From NCBI GenBank assembly GCA_963662175.1, contig OY759217.1, positions 52,800,108 through 52,864,107 on the forward strand: 64,000 nucleotides of DNA, in the 5' to 3' direction. Under the pieces are notes generated by a model, which made no database searches, was not told the origin of the DNA, and was given only the letters and a program-made list of their open reading frames with translations. The stretch is from Aradus depressus. Its lineage: Eukaryota > Arthropoda > Insecta > Hemiptera > Aradidae. Both the position numbers and the translations under genes were made by a program. Shown piece after piece: positions 1-10,389 of the stretch. Numbering within the stretch: position 1 is the stretch's first letter; each line of letters begins with the position of its first letter.

Positions 1-250
1 ACCCAGCTATACGTGTGTCTGTGGACTCGATAACTCCAAATAGAATGAATATATCGACACGAAATTGTATGTGTACCCAAAACCTCAGGAGAACGACACG
101 TATTGATTTTCAGATAAATCGGCCAAATGTGCAGAGGGATGTTGGTTAAAGGGGGAGGGTGGAGAGGGGAGGGGGGGGGGGGGGGGGGGCATCACAAAGT
201 TCAACTCAACCAAAATAACTGCCGATGTAATGTGTCAATGTGTCGGTACG
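1..250 (+). mobile_element. Element B, partial copy
   Basis: Element B copy that begins with CAGCTATACG and contains the phrases CGATAACTCC, ATATCGACACGAAATT and GAACGACACGTATTGATTTT. It ends after a 19-base G run (171-189) and the second core module. The left end is cut by the window edge. Confidence 0.7.
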
Positions 251-501
251 AAATTCTGTGAGGATAAAAAAGTATCTGTGTTTTACATTTCTTTGAAAAA
301 CATTAACCAGGAATGCACTTCCCCAGGTCGAATACTACAACTAAGTTTTCGTTCTCCCTCTGAAATCAGTTTTTTTTAATTTTCTAATTAATATAAATAA
401 TTATGTATATATAATTTTTTTTTCTTTTCTAATTAATATAATTATATATATAATTTTTTTTTTCTACATCTCGCACTTTGGGACCTGATGATGGGACTTA
501 A

Positions 502-648
502 GAACGTCCCAAAACATCGGTGGGATAAAGACACTTGCGAGGAGTTTTTTGAAAAATAGTTATTTTTCAATTTAATAAATATTAAGATAACTATTTTTCA
601 AAAAACTCCTGGCAAATGTCTTTATCCCACCGATGTTTTGGGACGTTC
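502..648. repeat. 62-bp inverted repeat inside element G
   Basis: Arms 502-563 and 587-648 are complementary over 62 bases with two mismatches, around a 23-base loop. The arm contains the GAACGTCCCAAAACATCGG phrase, so the element end has been copied in inverted orientation. Such RNA or single-stranded DNA would fold into a long hairpin. Confidence 0.9.
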
Positions 649-823
649 TAAGTGTCTACTTATTATAAATGTATCTATGTAATAATTTTTTTATATACTC
701 ATATATTTTTAGGTATTTATTTGTTCAGTTTTTATGAATTTCATTTAATTTTTTTAATAGTTTTGTTATTACTACTAATCATACGTGTGTTAGACTCAAG
801 TAGTTATAAATCTAATTTATAAG

Positions 824-1173
824 GTTAGGTTAGGTTTTATGACTCATGCCCGGGCTTTAACTACGAGGTCATATCGCCTACTACCAGAGCGCTCTGTCGT
901 CACTCTGGTGGACATGAGCCCGACTCTACTGTGGGAGTCCTAAATTTTGCCTACCCTAAATTTTTATTCACCTAGGGTAGGGAGGGGTCTTTAACGAGTA
1001 CCTGACATCGTACAGGCTCGGGACCATCGCTTAACGTCCCATCCGAAGGACGGCGTGCTTGTTTATTTTACCTCCCCGATAAAATAAACTAAGGGCCTCG
1101 GTCGGGTTTCGAACTCACGATCTTGAGCTCAGAAGACAAGCACGCATACCACTGAGCTACCGGCGCCCTCTAA
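824..1173 (-). mobile_element. SINE-A copy with 11-bp target duplication
   Basis: Full-length tRNA-derived SINE on the minus strand. The tRNA-like head is at the right end: A box TAGCTCAGTGG, B box GGTTTCGAACTC read as its complement, slightly mutated. The body carries GACGTTAAGCGATGGTCCCG and a CCTACCCTA/TAGGGTAGG stem, and the tail is (CCTAA)n, seen here as GGTTAGGTTAGG. The 11-base target duplication TAATTTATAAG lies at 813-823 and 1174-1184. It sits in element G; the copy at 54640-54985 gives the empty site. Confidence 0.93.
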
Positions 1174-1456
1174 TAATTTATAAGCTATCTTAATTTATAA
1201 ATTCTTTTGACGTATCCTATTACCAAGTATTGGTTTAATGGAAATAAATTTATTATTATTCACGAACTTTATTGAAAATACGTCTTACTCAGCGACTTCT
1301 ACGTCCAAATACTAAGTTTCATGTTGATACTTCCGCTACATTGCCAGTCACTACGGTTTTTGAGTACCAATAACCCTTCCTTTGGTTCCCCCGTCCTTTA
1401 AGTCGATTCCGCTGAAAATCAATAGATGTCGTCCTAATCGGGTCCTGGAATACAGC

Positions 1457-1856
1457 CGAAGATGTAAAAAATAGCATTTACATTTAACAAATCCAGGAGT
1501 TATTGAAGATTTTTTAAATGTCTTTATAATTTATATAACCTTTAAGAAGTTCGCCTCAAGGACACCAGAGCCGGTTAAGTATTTCAGACACGTTTGTACG
1601 TTTTTTGGAGGCAATTTTATTTCTTTTAGTTGTTTATTTATTTATTTTTTAAATACCAATCTTCCTTAATCTTAATTGATCATATACCTTGTTTTTTTAT
1701 TTTTTGAGTTGTTTTTAGGAACCGACAGAATACAATACAGAGAACTACGATATTATGAGTGTTTGATGTCTGTCTTTCTAGCTTCTGAAGAGATCTTGGC
1801 AACTAGATAAATACAAGGCTCTACCAGATTAAGTTTATTTTAACTCCCCAGTTACG
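1457..1856. other. Unassigned AT-rich stretch
   Basis: AT-rich sequence with T runs and a TTTATTTATTTATT block near 1632. No coding potential or repeat family recognised. Confidence 0.5.
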
Positions 1857-2345
1857 ATCCAGCTATATGAAGTATAGGGGAAGTTATGTAATCGGTCAAC
1901 AATTCGATGAGGAGTTTTTAACTAAATTTTCTGTTTTCCTACCTGTTTTCTGTAAGTCTGTCGTTTTTGTGTGTCTTATGAACACGATAACTCCCGATTG
2001 AATGATTTATATACACAAAATTCTATGTGTATCCAGATCCCTCTAAGGACGACACCTATTTATTTTCAGCCAATACGGCCAAAGGGAAGGAGGGTACTAG
2101 GGCGGTGGCTTGACACAAAAACTTTAATAACTGCCATTGTAGAGAATTTATTAACACAAAAATTCATATGTAAATTCAAAGCCGTATATGGACGACCCTT
2201 ATTAATTTGCAGCGGAATCAGCCGAAGGGGAGGGGCAATCAGAGGGGGCTCAACTCAAGCATCCAAATAACTGACGATGTAACAAATATATCGACATGAA
2301 ATTTAGTTTGAGGGTTCAGAAGCCACTATGTAAGTCACGAAATTG
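1857..2345 (+). mobile_element. Element B, nearly full copy
   Basis: Starts with the 5' hairpin (CAGCTATATGAAGTATAGGGG) and runs through both core modules: CGATAACTCCCGATTGAATG near 1986 and ATAACTGACGATGTAACAAA near 2266. The 3' hairpin is missing; a truncated SINE-A follows directly. Confidence 0.8.
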
Positions 2346-2351
2346 ATTAAT

Positions 2352-2471
2352 TGTGCTCAAAGTTTTTTCACCTCTCCGACAAAAAAAACCTAAGGGTCTC
2401 GGCTGGGATTTGAACCTTTGATCTTGAGCTCAGTAAGCATGCACGCATACCATTGAGCTACCGGCGCCCTC
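2352..2471 (-). mobile_element. SINE-A fragment, tRNA-like head only
   Basis: Contains the head (complement of GCGCCGGTAGCTCAATGG near 2449-2467) and a decayed B box, then breaks off shortly into the body. Body and tail are absent. Confidence 0.8.
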
Positions 2472-2475
2472 GGCT

Positions 2476-3160
2476 AACTTAGGTATCAGGTATTGAAACC
2501 ATATTCGACTTTAACTTATTATTTTACAATTTTTGCCTCTGGCTTTGTTCCCACAATTTGATGGTTGCAGTCAACTGTCTGGATTACATCAAGTTCTTCG
2601 AAACAGTTTGATGGCTGCTTGTTGGTCTTGGAGACTACCCAATTGTTTATTTATTCTTCTTCTTCTGATTTAGATTTCCATAATTCTTCAGCCGAATATA
2701 TTTTCTCCACGACTGAAGAGAGAAAGGAAAATTGTGTTAATCTCAGAGAGATTTGAAACATCCTCCCACAAAGAAACTATTCCTGAAAGCTCAATGAAAC
2801 CGAATGGACTCATGGCCAAAACTGTAGATTTACGAAATAATATGAATTTTTATGAGCCGATGTTTTCTTTTCAGGAGCCCAAGTGGAAGCTGTCAGTTGT
2901 CGTGTTGCTATTTGTTAGCCTGGACAAGGGAAGAGAAGCGATCCGTAGGCGGAACCTGTTCGTCTCTCAGATTCGCTGCCTGCTAATGGAACCGACTTTA
3001 TACAATTAATGGAACCAGCTTCTTGACTACGATTAAAATTAATCGGAAACTTGAGAGCGAAGATTGAATTGAAAAAAAAAAAATAATAATAAAAAATAAA
3101 AAAGTATTTCTGCTTATCTTTGAGACTATCGGCACTGCTTATCAATAAGTTGTACCTAAA
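2476..3160. other. Unassigned stretch
   Basis: Contains two short overlapping ORFs (63 and 91 codons at 2565-3009) with no recognisable domain. A low-complexity A/T block lies at about 3068-3110. I see no support for a gene. Confidence 0.4.
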
Positions 3161-3164
3161 AATG

Positions 3165-3420
3165 CTTTTACCAGAGGTTCCTTTTACGGTGGTGAGGTGT
3201 TGTAAACCTGGTCGGTTGATTAGAGACAGGCTAATGGGTGAGGCGGGATTCCCAGTTTTATCCCTGGAACGACTCGGATAAGTTTTCAATTACCGTCAGT
3301 CTATCTTGTCTTATCCGGCTGCGGTCCAGTGGGGGGGGGGGGGGGGGGGGGTTAATTTCTTAACTGTAGGATTCCATTTTCTGTGGGAATTATTGTGTGT
3401 TAAGTTTCATAATGATCTAT
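3165..3420 (-). repeat. Dispersed repeat F, copy 1
   Basis: Shares a long block with 6480-6720 (TTATCCCTGGAACGACTCGG, then TCTTGTCTTATCCGGCTGCGG). Both copies keep an open minus-strand frame reading TYPSRSRDKT..NPAS..LSL. A poly-G tract (about 3331-3350) follows the shared block. The repeat class is unknown. Confidence 0.65.
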
Positions 3421-3424
3421 CTCA

Positions 3425-4620
3425 TAACGTCTATTCCGTAGTGGCCATTCCTTCGAAAACTGGCTCTTGCCGTCTGAGCATGCGCATTATACTTTAATGG
3501 TAGTGAATATGAAAGACGTCTTGGGCGTTTCCATGGATTCTTCTTTAGATCAGCTGTTTGGGGAGAACTAAACCAGGGTTCTCACTACCGCGATGACGTT
3601 ACAGCTAAGATACGGCCGCCATCCCGGTCCGTTACTTCAGCGATACTACAGGGACGGTACACGTTAGTTCGACGGTTTTGAGTCCTGCTTGTGACAAGTA
3701 CTGTGATAAAGATATTTATGTAAAATTAAAAATAAATATATCAAATTAAAATAATTGAATTAATAATAATTAAAACAAAAAGAATAAATAATAAATAAAA
3801 TTACCACTTTTCCTGTAGAAATTATGTAGCTGGTCTTTTACTAAATTTTGATTTCTACAGTAATTTCGGAAAAGGGCCCTAAAAAAATATCGAAAGTTCG
3901 AGATGTGCAGTTTTGAAGAAAGTGCTGCACGTATTCAAAAAAATTTCAATTAAGAAATTTTCATTTGGATTTCTTTCAAATTTACTAAAGAGATGCCATA
4001 TTGTTTTTCTAAATTTTTCAAAAATATTAATTGTAATTCAAAGGTATCAATTATCTTACTGGGTTAACAGGGAAAATGAATAGCATAGAATTAGAGAACA
4101 AATATTGGGTTTATTTACTTAAATCTACAATATAAAGTTAAGTAAATATTAAAAAATAAAAAATAAATAAATTAATTTTTTTTAAAGAAATCTTATAAAC
4201 TAATAAATATTGTCCATTCTTCAAATCAAAGTTAGGGCATATAAAACATATAAATAAATAAAAGTGTCTTCTTTGCGCATACATTTCAGTGTTATTTCAC
4301 AATTTTTTTGGTTCACGACTCCTTAGGCCTAAACTCTTTTCTCACTACATCTCAACTCAGACCTCTCACCTCCACAACACAATTCAAACCACACCTCAAC
4401 TTAGACTGGTCCACTCTAATTAAAACCGCTGATGTTCGTCTTTTGTTGTCGTCTCATTGGTTCGTTCATATATTTATTCACTAATTTAGTTATTTCATTG
4501 TTTTTATACAAATAAATATAATTAATTTTATAATATATTATTAATAATTACAATGTCTGTAACTTTATACATCACAGTGCTGACTAGAATCAAGCTTGTG
4601 TAGTTTTTCAAAATTAGAGC
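3425..4620. other. Unassigned AT-rich stretch
   Basis: Mostly A/T-rich sequence with many AAATAAATAA runs. No ORF, repeat family or structure that I can support. Confidence 0.4.
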
Positions 4621-4628
4621 TAGGATGA

Positions 4629-4804
4629 CGAGGACAAAGCCTTTAAAATAAAAAGGAAACAAAATCTGTTAGTTGAAAGGAAACGGAATTTGGATGTATC
4701 CAATAACTCTTAGTTGACAAATGGAAGAGGATTTGTTCAAATGTTACTATCGTCTCATGAACGACGAGAAGAAATTCTTCGAAGATTTAAGAATGCCCCG
4801 ATAA
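4629..4804 (+). pseudogene. Probable PIF/Harbinger transposase N-terminal remnant
   Basis: The frame from 4721 reads MEEDLFKCYYRLMNDEKKFF then EDLRMPR before a stop at 4802. The DEEKFFEYFRMS-type phrase is a hallmark of the N-terminal region of PIF/Harbinger nucleases (HARBI1-like). Just upstream, in another frame, KRKRNLDV resembles the basic KRR.WVHPI phrase that precedes it in intact proteins. At least one frameshift and several stops separate the parts, and no catalytic DDE region follows. The identification rests on a short motif, so it is moderate at best. Confidence 0.4.
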
Positions 4805-5186
4805 GCGAGATTTGAGAAAATAAAACATTAAGATGTGTGGATAGAGCGTCTGTCCAGAGGACATTATCGATAAGATACAGCTACGTCGATAGCACGGTGA
4901 AATAGTCTCTGAGAGTCACGTAGTGAGAGTCTAGGATGCACCGTGACTGTACCGTGGTCCAAGCGTCATCGTCACTGGAAGGGATAGTTACTGCACCACT
5001 AAATGTAGCAATGGTGCTAAGTATCAGGCCGTCATTCTGTCTTGTCACTGATCAACTTTCTGTTTTTTGACAGCGTAACACTAGCGCTGTCGCGACACTG
5101 ATGTAGATATAGTGCGACACTGGACGGACTCCTACAATACACATGTTTTTGTTGTGAACATGTGTTTATTGGATACATCAGTTAGT

Positions 5187-5517
5187 TATTATGAGTCAAG
5201 CCCGGGATTTAACTATGAGGTCATATCACCTACTACCAGAGCGCTCTTTCGTCACTCTGGTGGATATGAGCCTCTATTGTGGGACTCCCAAATTTTGCCT
5301 ACCCTAAATTTTTATTCACCTAGGGTAGGGCTACTCTCTGCAACGAGTACCTGCCAGCGTACAGGCTCGGGACCATCGCTTAACGTCCCATCCGAAGGAC
5401 GGCGTGCCTAAGTTTATTTACCTCCCAGATAAAATAAACTAAGAGCTTCGGCCGGATTTCGAACCCACAATCTTGAGCTCAGTAAGCAAGTACGCATACC
5501 ACTGAGCTACCGGCCCC
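5187..5517 (-). mobile_element. SINE-A, near full length
   Basis: Carries tail-side ATGAGTCAAGCCCGGG, the ACCAGAG/CTCTTTC hairpin region, the TAGGGTAGG stem and a recognisable tRNA-like head ending near 5517. No CCTAA tail remains and no clean target duplication is visible. Confidence 0.9.
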
Positions 5518-5519
5518 CA

Positions 5520-6195
5520 GTTTGGTTGTTGTCTTTTGATGTGTTAACGGTCTTATAGTTCCTATCTTCAATATCTTTATTTGTAGAATAAAGTCTTTCT
5601 CATCCTATCCTCGAGTCATTGTTTCTCATGTCATTTATCTCCATAACAACCAGTTCTGTCACAAATTTTGCAACCGCATAAGCCATTATTCGACTAACTG
5701 AGGTGTTCCAGGTCGCGACTACAATATTCGGCTTGTAAGGGTTCCTGGCCGAGAGTTTAGGGTATTTTGGTAAAAATATTTGAAATACTGGTGTTGAGTT
5801 GCAAAGCGATGTTTCCAAATTATCGCCAGTTATATCACTGAGGATTCTATGAGGATTTCCATTTTTTCTCTAAATTATCAAACTACAACGTGTTCTATAA
5901 TAATAATAAATATTTTCTCCGTTACAACATATTATAACGTCATAACAAGGTAATTGGATATATTATATAATTTTGTGCATCAAAATAGCTTATAAATTAT
6001 GCAGATCAACCGATATTAAATGTTATAGAATAACATGATAGAAACAAGCACATATGAAATAAATAATCATATTTTTTTTTTTTAATTTATATTTTTAAAT
6101 AAATAAGTAAATAATAGAAGATACATGAATATCAAATTCCTAATACAGTAGGTACCATTAATATTTTTAAATAAAACTATTTTTTATATTTATAT
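5520..6195. other. Unassigned AT-rich stretch
   Basis: No supported gene. The phrase CAAAATAGCTTATAAATT near 5982 recurs at about 15661, hinting at another dispersed AT-rich repeat. Confidence 0.35.
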
Positions 6196-6199
6196 TCCT

Positions 6200-6260
6200 T
6201 TAAGTTGAGGACGATAATATTTCGGTGCGACCGCGGGCCCCATCCTCAGGTCAGGTGGAG
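6200..6260 (-). mobile_element. Penelope-like terminal signature
   Basis: The minus strand reads CCTGAGGATGGGGCCCGCGG then CACCGAAATATTATCG. This CTGAGGATGG...CCGAAA layout matches the signature found at several inverted-repeat elements here (about 13172, 38690, 49125, 45733). Assignment to Penelope-like elements is inference. Confidence 0.4.
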
Positions 6261-6479
6261 CAACTCCGCCAAGAAAATAAAAACGAAAGTGAAAACAAAA
6301 ATGAAAGCTTTTATAAAAGATACAGGACTTTTAAATATGGCTATTCTTTTACTTTTTGATGAATAAGAACAATATATTCCGCATAATGTTTATTCCCCAT
6401 GTACACCTTTCATTGCTGAAAATAAGCGCTTCAGTTATTCCTTCCTTTTTTTCTGGAAAAGAACAGATGAATGGGGAAT

Positions 6480-6720
6480 AGAGACTTATTTGTGAAGTCC
6501 ATTGCTGAGGGTCGAACGACAATTTGAAAACCAGTCGATGTTCAATTAGAGACAGACCAATAGTTGAAGCGGGATTCTCAGTTTTATCCCTGGAACGACT
6601 GGGATAAGTTTCCAATTAGCGCTAGTCAATCTTGTCTTATCCGGCTGCGGAGGTCTTTAATTCCTCAACTATGAAATCCCTCATTCTCTGGAAATATATA
6701 ATTTCTTGCCTTAGTTATTC
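6480..6720 (-). repeat. Dispersed repeat F, copy 2
   Basis: Pairs with 3165-3420 over TTAGAGACAG...TTTATCCCTGGAACGACT and CTTGTCTTATCCGGCTGCGG. The minus-strand frame reads METYPSRSRDKTENPAS, with few changes from copy 1. Confidence 0.65.
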
Positions 6721-6724
6721 TGAA

Positions 6725-7440
6725 TTCAGTAACAATGTTCCTCCCGTTATTTGTTTTCTTTACGAATATTTTGGTTTTGCGGTATACTTTTAAATTTTTT
6801 TCCTACATTTTTTGAAATATTTTTGCTTATCATTTTTATAGGCGACCTTTTTCTATTTTAATAAATAATGATTATTTTAAATAGAAAATAGAAGTAAAAA
6901 AAATAAATAAAAATAAAGAATAGTAAATAATTGACTGTGCATCGACCGCATAAAATATCTGTCTGTATCTAATCTTCTCTACTGATAACAGAGATTAAGA
7001 AATTTCCATGGAGCTATCTGATTTTGTTTATAAAATGTATAATTATTGAAACAAATACCTAAATATCAACTTATCACACGATGACAGAGTGCAAAATCAA
7101 GTCAAAAAACGCTTCTCTGACTCAAAAACGTCTACGAATTCATAAAAAATAAATTTGTGGTTGTTTTGAAACAGTTTTAAGTGAACTTCGGTACCTATAT
7201 GATAAAGTTATGAGCGAAACAGTTTGATAAGGCTTGAAGGCGCGTCAACTTTGAATATCTCGCGAAGACACCTAATCATTTGCTAAAATTAACCATTTTT
7301 ATAAACAATTTTTCGTGAATATCTCATTATCAATTGATTGTGCAAAAAAAAAAAAAAATTGTTTTTAAGAAAATTGATGAGCATTACTAAACAATTCAGA
7401 TGTTTGCAAGCCCCATGACACTCCATTTTGAGTTGTATGT
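6725..7440. other. Unassigned AT-rich stretch
   Basis: Low coding potential. The part from about 7160 to 7330 (GTTATGAGCGAAACAG, TATCTCGCGAAGACACC) reads like a decayed dispersed repeat, but I find no second good copy in the window. Confidence 0.35.
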
Positions 7441-7660
7441 CCTCAGCTATACGAAGTATAGGGGAAGTTATGGGATCGGTCAGAAATTTGATGTGTTTTC
7501 ACCGGAAATTTCATGTTTTCCTACCCCCTGATTCAAAAATGAAAAACAAAATGTTTTTGTGTATGTAACACCCAATTCAATGAACGTATCGATATGAAAT
7601 GTTATATTTATAATCAAAACCCCGTAAGGACGACACCTATTAACTTTTCCACGAAATAAG
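7441..7660 (+). mobile_element. Element B, 5' half
   Basis: Begins CAGCTATACGAAGTATAGGG and keeps AATCGGTC-type and GACGACACCTATTAACTTTT phrases. It breaks off inside the first core module. Confidence 0.8.
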
Positions 7661-7684
7661 CCCTTCTCTTGTGACTAGGCCCTT

Positions 7685-8100
7685 CAGTGGTCCTACAGAC
7701 TTGCCCCGACCACTGATACATGATAGCGCCCCTCCGATATCCAAGATGGAGTGACAACTCATTCTCCCTTGTGTCTCCTTCTCTTTCTTCACTTAGAGTG
7801 AACATTTTGCCGACTCGCCTCACTCCTGGTCAGTGCTCCTACAGACCTGCCCCATACTGATACCGACCCCTGATCCATGATTGCGCCCCTCCGATATCCA
7901 AGATGGAGTGACAACTCCTTCTCCCCTGTGTCTCCTTCTCTTTCTTCACTTAGAGTGAGCATTTTGCCGACTCGCCTCACTCCTGGTCAGTGGTCCTATA
8001 GACCTGCCCCGCACTGATACCGACCCTTGCCCATCTACTGATCCATGATAACGCTTCCCAGACGACCAAGATGGAGTGACCACTCCTTCCCCTTGTGATT
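7685..8100. repeat. Long-unit tandem repeat, about 2.7 copies of 146-157 bp
   Basis: CAGTGGTCCTACAGAC recurs at 7685, 7831 and 7988 (slightly changed), and CCAAGATGGAGTGAC recurs in each unit. Each unit also has GTGTCTCCTTCTCTTTCTTC. The first two units are very similar; the third is diverged and shortened. The short minus-strand ORFs here are by-products of the duplication. Confidence 0.85.
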
Positions 8101-8104
8101 CATC

Positions 8105-8835
8105 ATCTTACAGATGATACCCTGATACCAGTTTCTCTACCTGACCTCTTTGTCTCTCCCTGATCTTTACTCTTTCTTTCTTTTTCTTCAACTGTTTCAT
8201 ATCTTACCAAGCCACAGTCGTGTTCATTTCGCTATCCCCATAATTTGGATCCTAAATTTTCTCATAAATATGAGTTCGGACATTGTGTTTTTGTTGTTTT
8301 TTTGGTCCAATGTCCTCAAAAAAAAAAAAGACCCTCTTATCTTCTAAATCATCTCTACTCTATTGATCAAATTAATTTAAAAAATAACGCATCTAAGGAA
8401 GGATCCTTTTTATCAGTCTAACGTACGCTGCGCTCACTCGGTTGGTACAACTTAAATTTTTTTTTGCCGCTCGTCAATTTTCCTGAAATTTTAATACTTT
8501 CAGCCTTGCCCCCCTGAACTGTTGCGAGCGTGCTGCTCCTTATATTGAAAATTACCAGACTCACTCTAACGAGCTGCACGCCTCCATTCTCGTTTCATCG
8601 TCCTCTGATATCGCAGCCGCTAACCCGCTCCGAAGCCTATTAATTATCGCACCGCATCAATCTAACCAACACCTAATTCCCAACTGATGGATTTCTAGTT
8701 CAAGAACCTCGAAAAATTGTACTGACGAATTATTTGTAATGAGAAAGCTATCTCAATTATTTATTGTTAATTTTTTTTACTTTTATTTCTTAATCCTTAA
8801 TTGAATCAAAGCTAAAAACCATTTTTTTTGTGTTA
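8105..8835. other. Unassigned stretch, pyrimidine-rich at its left
   Basis: A pyrimidine-rich block (8110-8210), then a more GC-balanced part (8400-8690) without an ORF or known motif. Confidence 0.35.
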
Positions 8836-8839
8836 TAAT

Positions 8840-8990
8840 TTCATGTTGATATGTTCACTTTACCGGGAGTTATCGTGTTCACGGATTCACAGATAGGATT
8901 TTTTTTGTTGGAATCAGAGGGTCGGAAAACAGGAATTTGCGGTGATCGATTTCATAACTACGCCTATACTTTATATAGGAAGGGAAGTTA
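8840..8990 (-). mobile_element. Element B fragment
   Basis: Reads CGGGAGTTATCGTGTTCACG, GAGGGTCGGAAAACAGGAAT and CATAACTACGCCTATACTT, the inverted 5' part of B ending at its start hairpin. Confidence 0.75.
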
Positions 8991-9127
8991 AACCCTTCTG
9001 GAAAGTCGTGTGTTCGTCTGTCTGTGGGCAGCCTCTGGCTCCTACACAAAAAATAATGCCATTGTAAATGTGTATATTAGTGCCATTATGACATCTATAA
9101 CCGCGCGTGCTCTCTTGCAACACTGTT

Positions 9128-9715
9128 TGTGTTCTTCGCTTTGCACGCCGCTCCACTGTTTTCTGTGCTCTGCTCGCTGCTTTGATTGACGGTCTACTAT
9201 GTTTCTTCGGTCTGCTTGCTGCTTTGATCGCCGGTCCACTATGTTCCTTCGGTCTGCTCGCTGCTTTGATTGCCGGTCCACTATGTTTCTTCGGTCTGAT
9301 CGCTGCTTTGATTGCCGGTCCACTATGTTCCTTCGGTCTGCTCGCTGCTTTGATTGCCGGTCCACTATGTTCCTTCTGTCTGCTCGCTGCTTTGATTGCC
9401 GGTCCACTATGTTCCTTCTGTCTGCTCGCTGCTTTGATTGCCGGTCCACTATGTTCCTTCGGTCTGCTCGCTGCTTTGATCGCCGGTCCACTATGTTCCT
9501 TCAGTCTGCTCGCTGTTTTGATCGCCGGTCCACTATGTCCCTTCAGTCTGCTCGCTGCTTTGATTGCCGGTCCACTATGTTCCTTCGGTCTGCTCGCTGC
9601 TTTGATCGCCGGTCCACTATGTTTCTTCTGTCTGCTCGCTGCTTTGATTGCCGGTCCACTATGTTCCTTCGGTCTGCTCGCTGCTTTGATTGCCGGTCCA
9701 CTATGGTTTCTGCCT
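9128..9715. repeat. 42-bp minisatellite, 13 units plus one degenerate unit
   Basis: Units begin CTGCTCGCTGCTTTGATTGC from 9170 and recur every 42 bases to 9674; a degenerate unit lies at about 9128-9169. Because 42 is a multiple of three, several frames stay open. The plus strand can read LLAALIAGPLCSFG repeats (240 codons) and the minus strand HSGPAIKAASRPKE repeats (276 codons). Substitutions hit all codon positions alike, which argues for a non-coding array. Confidence 0.9.
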
Positions 9716-9829
9716 GAGACAGAGTGCTTGAGTGCAGAGAACAGAGAACTGAGAGAGGCTGCCTTTAGACCCCCAAATAACATATCCCCCCACCCCGCCA
9801 CATTACGCCCCCCGGTCCATGGCCCTTGA

Positions 9830-10170
9830 TAAGATCAGGTCGCTATCACCACACCTGATACCGCCCCCTTATTTATTGCCTCATTATTCCACTATCGCCC
9901 CCTTTTGTACCTCCCCAATCTTCTCTTGCCCACTTTTTCTTTATCTCTGCCCTACGTTTGCCCTACTTCCCCCCCTCTCTCTCCTTTTACCCAATGTAAA
10001 TCTAAACGGTTGCCTGCCTGCCATCCACTACCTTGTGCCAGAATTGTTCATATGTTTTCTTTTGTGTGGGAACGAAGAGAAAGAGTGGTTGAATTTCTAC
10101 AATTCGAATTTTCAAAATACTACTGTCGTTTACCCGGGATTATTAGGAAATCAAAATTGCTCGGTTAATA
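9830..10170. other. Unassigned C/T-rich stretch
   Basis: C/T-rich sequence (CCCCCTTATTTATTGCC, TTTCTTTATCTCTGCCC) with overlapping short ORFs that show no known domain. Confidence 0.35.
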
Positions 10171-10172
10171 AT

Positions 10173-10375
10173 AGCTGTGGTGGTCTCCTTTACTCGGCAA
10201 ATACTATTTTTTTTTTTTTTTAATAGTACTAGCTGTGGCCGGCTTTACTCGGCTAATACTAGCTGGGGGCCCCACCGCTGCTCGGCACATACTAGCTAGC
10301 TGTGGTGTCTGCTTTACTCGGCTAGTATTAGCTGTGGTGGCTTGCTTTGCTCGGCTGATTCTAGTTAGGGGACCC
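10173..10375. repeat. Degenerate short tandem repeat
   Basis: About five units built from AGCTGTGG, TTTACTCGGC and TAATACT, with spacing of 30-58 bases (starts near 10173, 10231, 10261, 10298, 10330). A T run (10206-10221) interrupts the array. Confidence 0.6.
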
Positions 10376-10389
10376 ATCGAGGCTTAGCA

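Larger units (their letters stand above)
372..1270 (+). mobile_element. Element G, Penelope-like or LINE-like 3' end, interrupted by SINE-A
   Basis: AT-rich element with the phrase CCTGATGATGGGACTT...AACGTCCCAAAAC at about 483-515 and an end in AAATAAATTTATTATTATT near 1243-1261. A second copy at 54640-54985 lacks the SINE and shows the same order, including TCTAATTTA..CTATCTTAAT and TCCTATTACCA. A CTGATGATG...CCGAAAC phrase and a TTA-repeat tail are usual at ends of Penelope-like and some LINE elements. The class is inference; no coding part remains. Confidence 0.5.
315..1455 (-). mobile_element. Element B copy split by element G
   Basis: Bases 315-370 carry the inverted end of B (ACTTCCCCAG, then TTTTCGTTCTCCCTC). 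The B sequence resumes at about 1280-1455 (ACTTCTACGTCC, TTTTTGAGT, GCTGAAAATCAATAGATGTC). The gap between them is filled by element G, which itself holds a SINE-A, giving three nested levels. The junction is inferred from B order in other copies; I see no clear target duplication for G. Confidence 0.6.

Noticed and set aside
824..840. True telomere or interstitial telomere track (TTAGG)n
   Set aside because: Only two to three units, always at the end of SINE-A copies; it is the SINE tail.
7441..7475. Resemblance to the loxP half-site (ATACGAAGTTAT-type)
   Set aside because: The similarity comes from the TATACGAAGTATA hairpin at the start of element B; the spacer and second half-site are absent.
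8971..9829. Long ORFs of 240 and 276 codons on both strands
   Set aside because: They are by-products of a 42-bp tandem repeat whose length is a multiple of three; no non-repeat domain is present.
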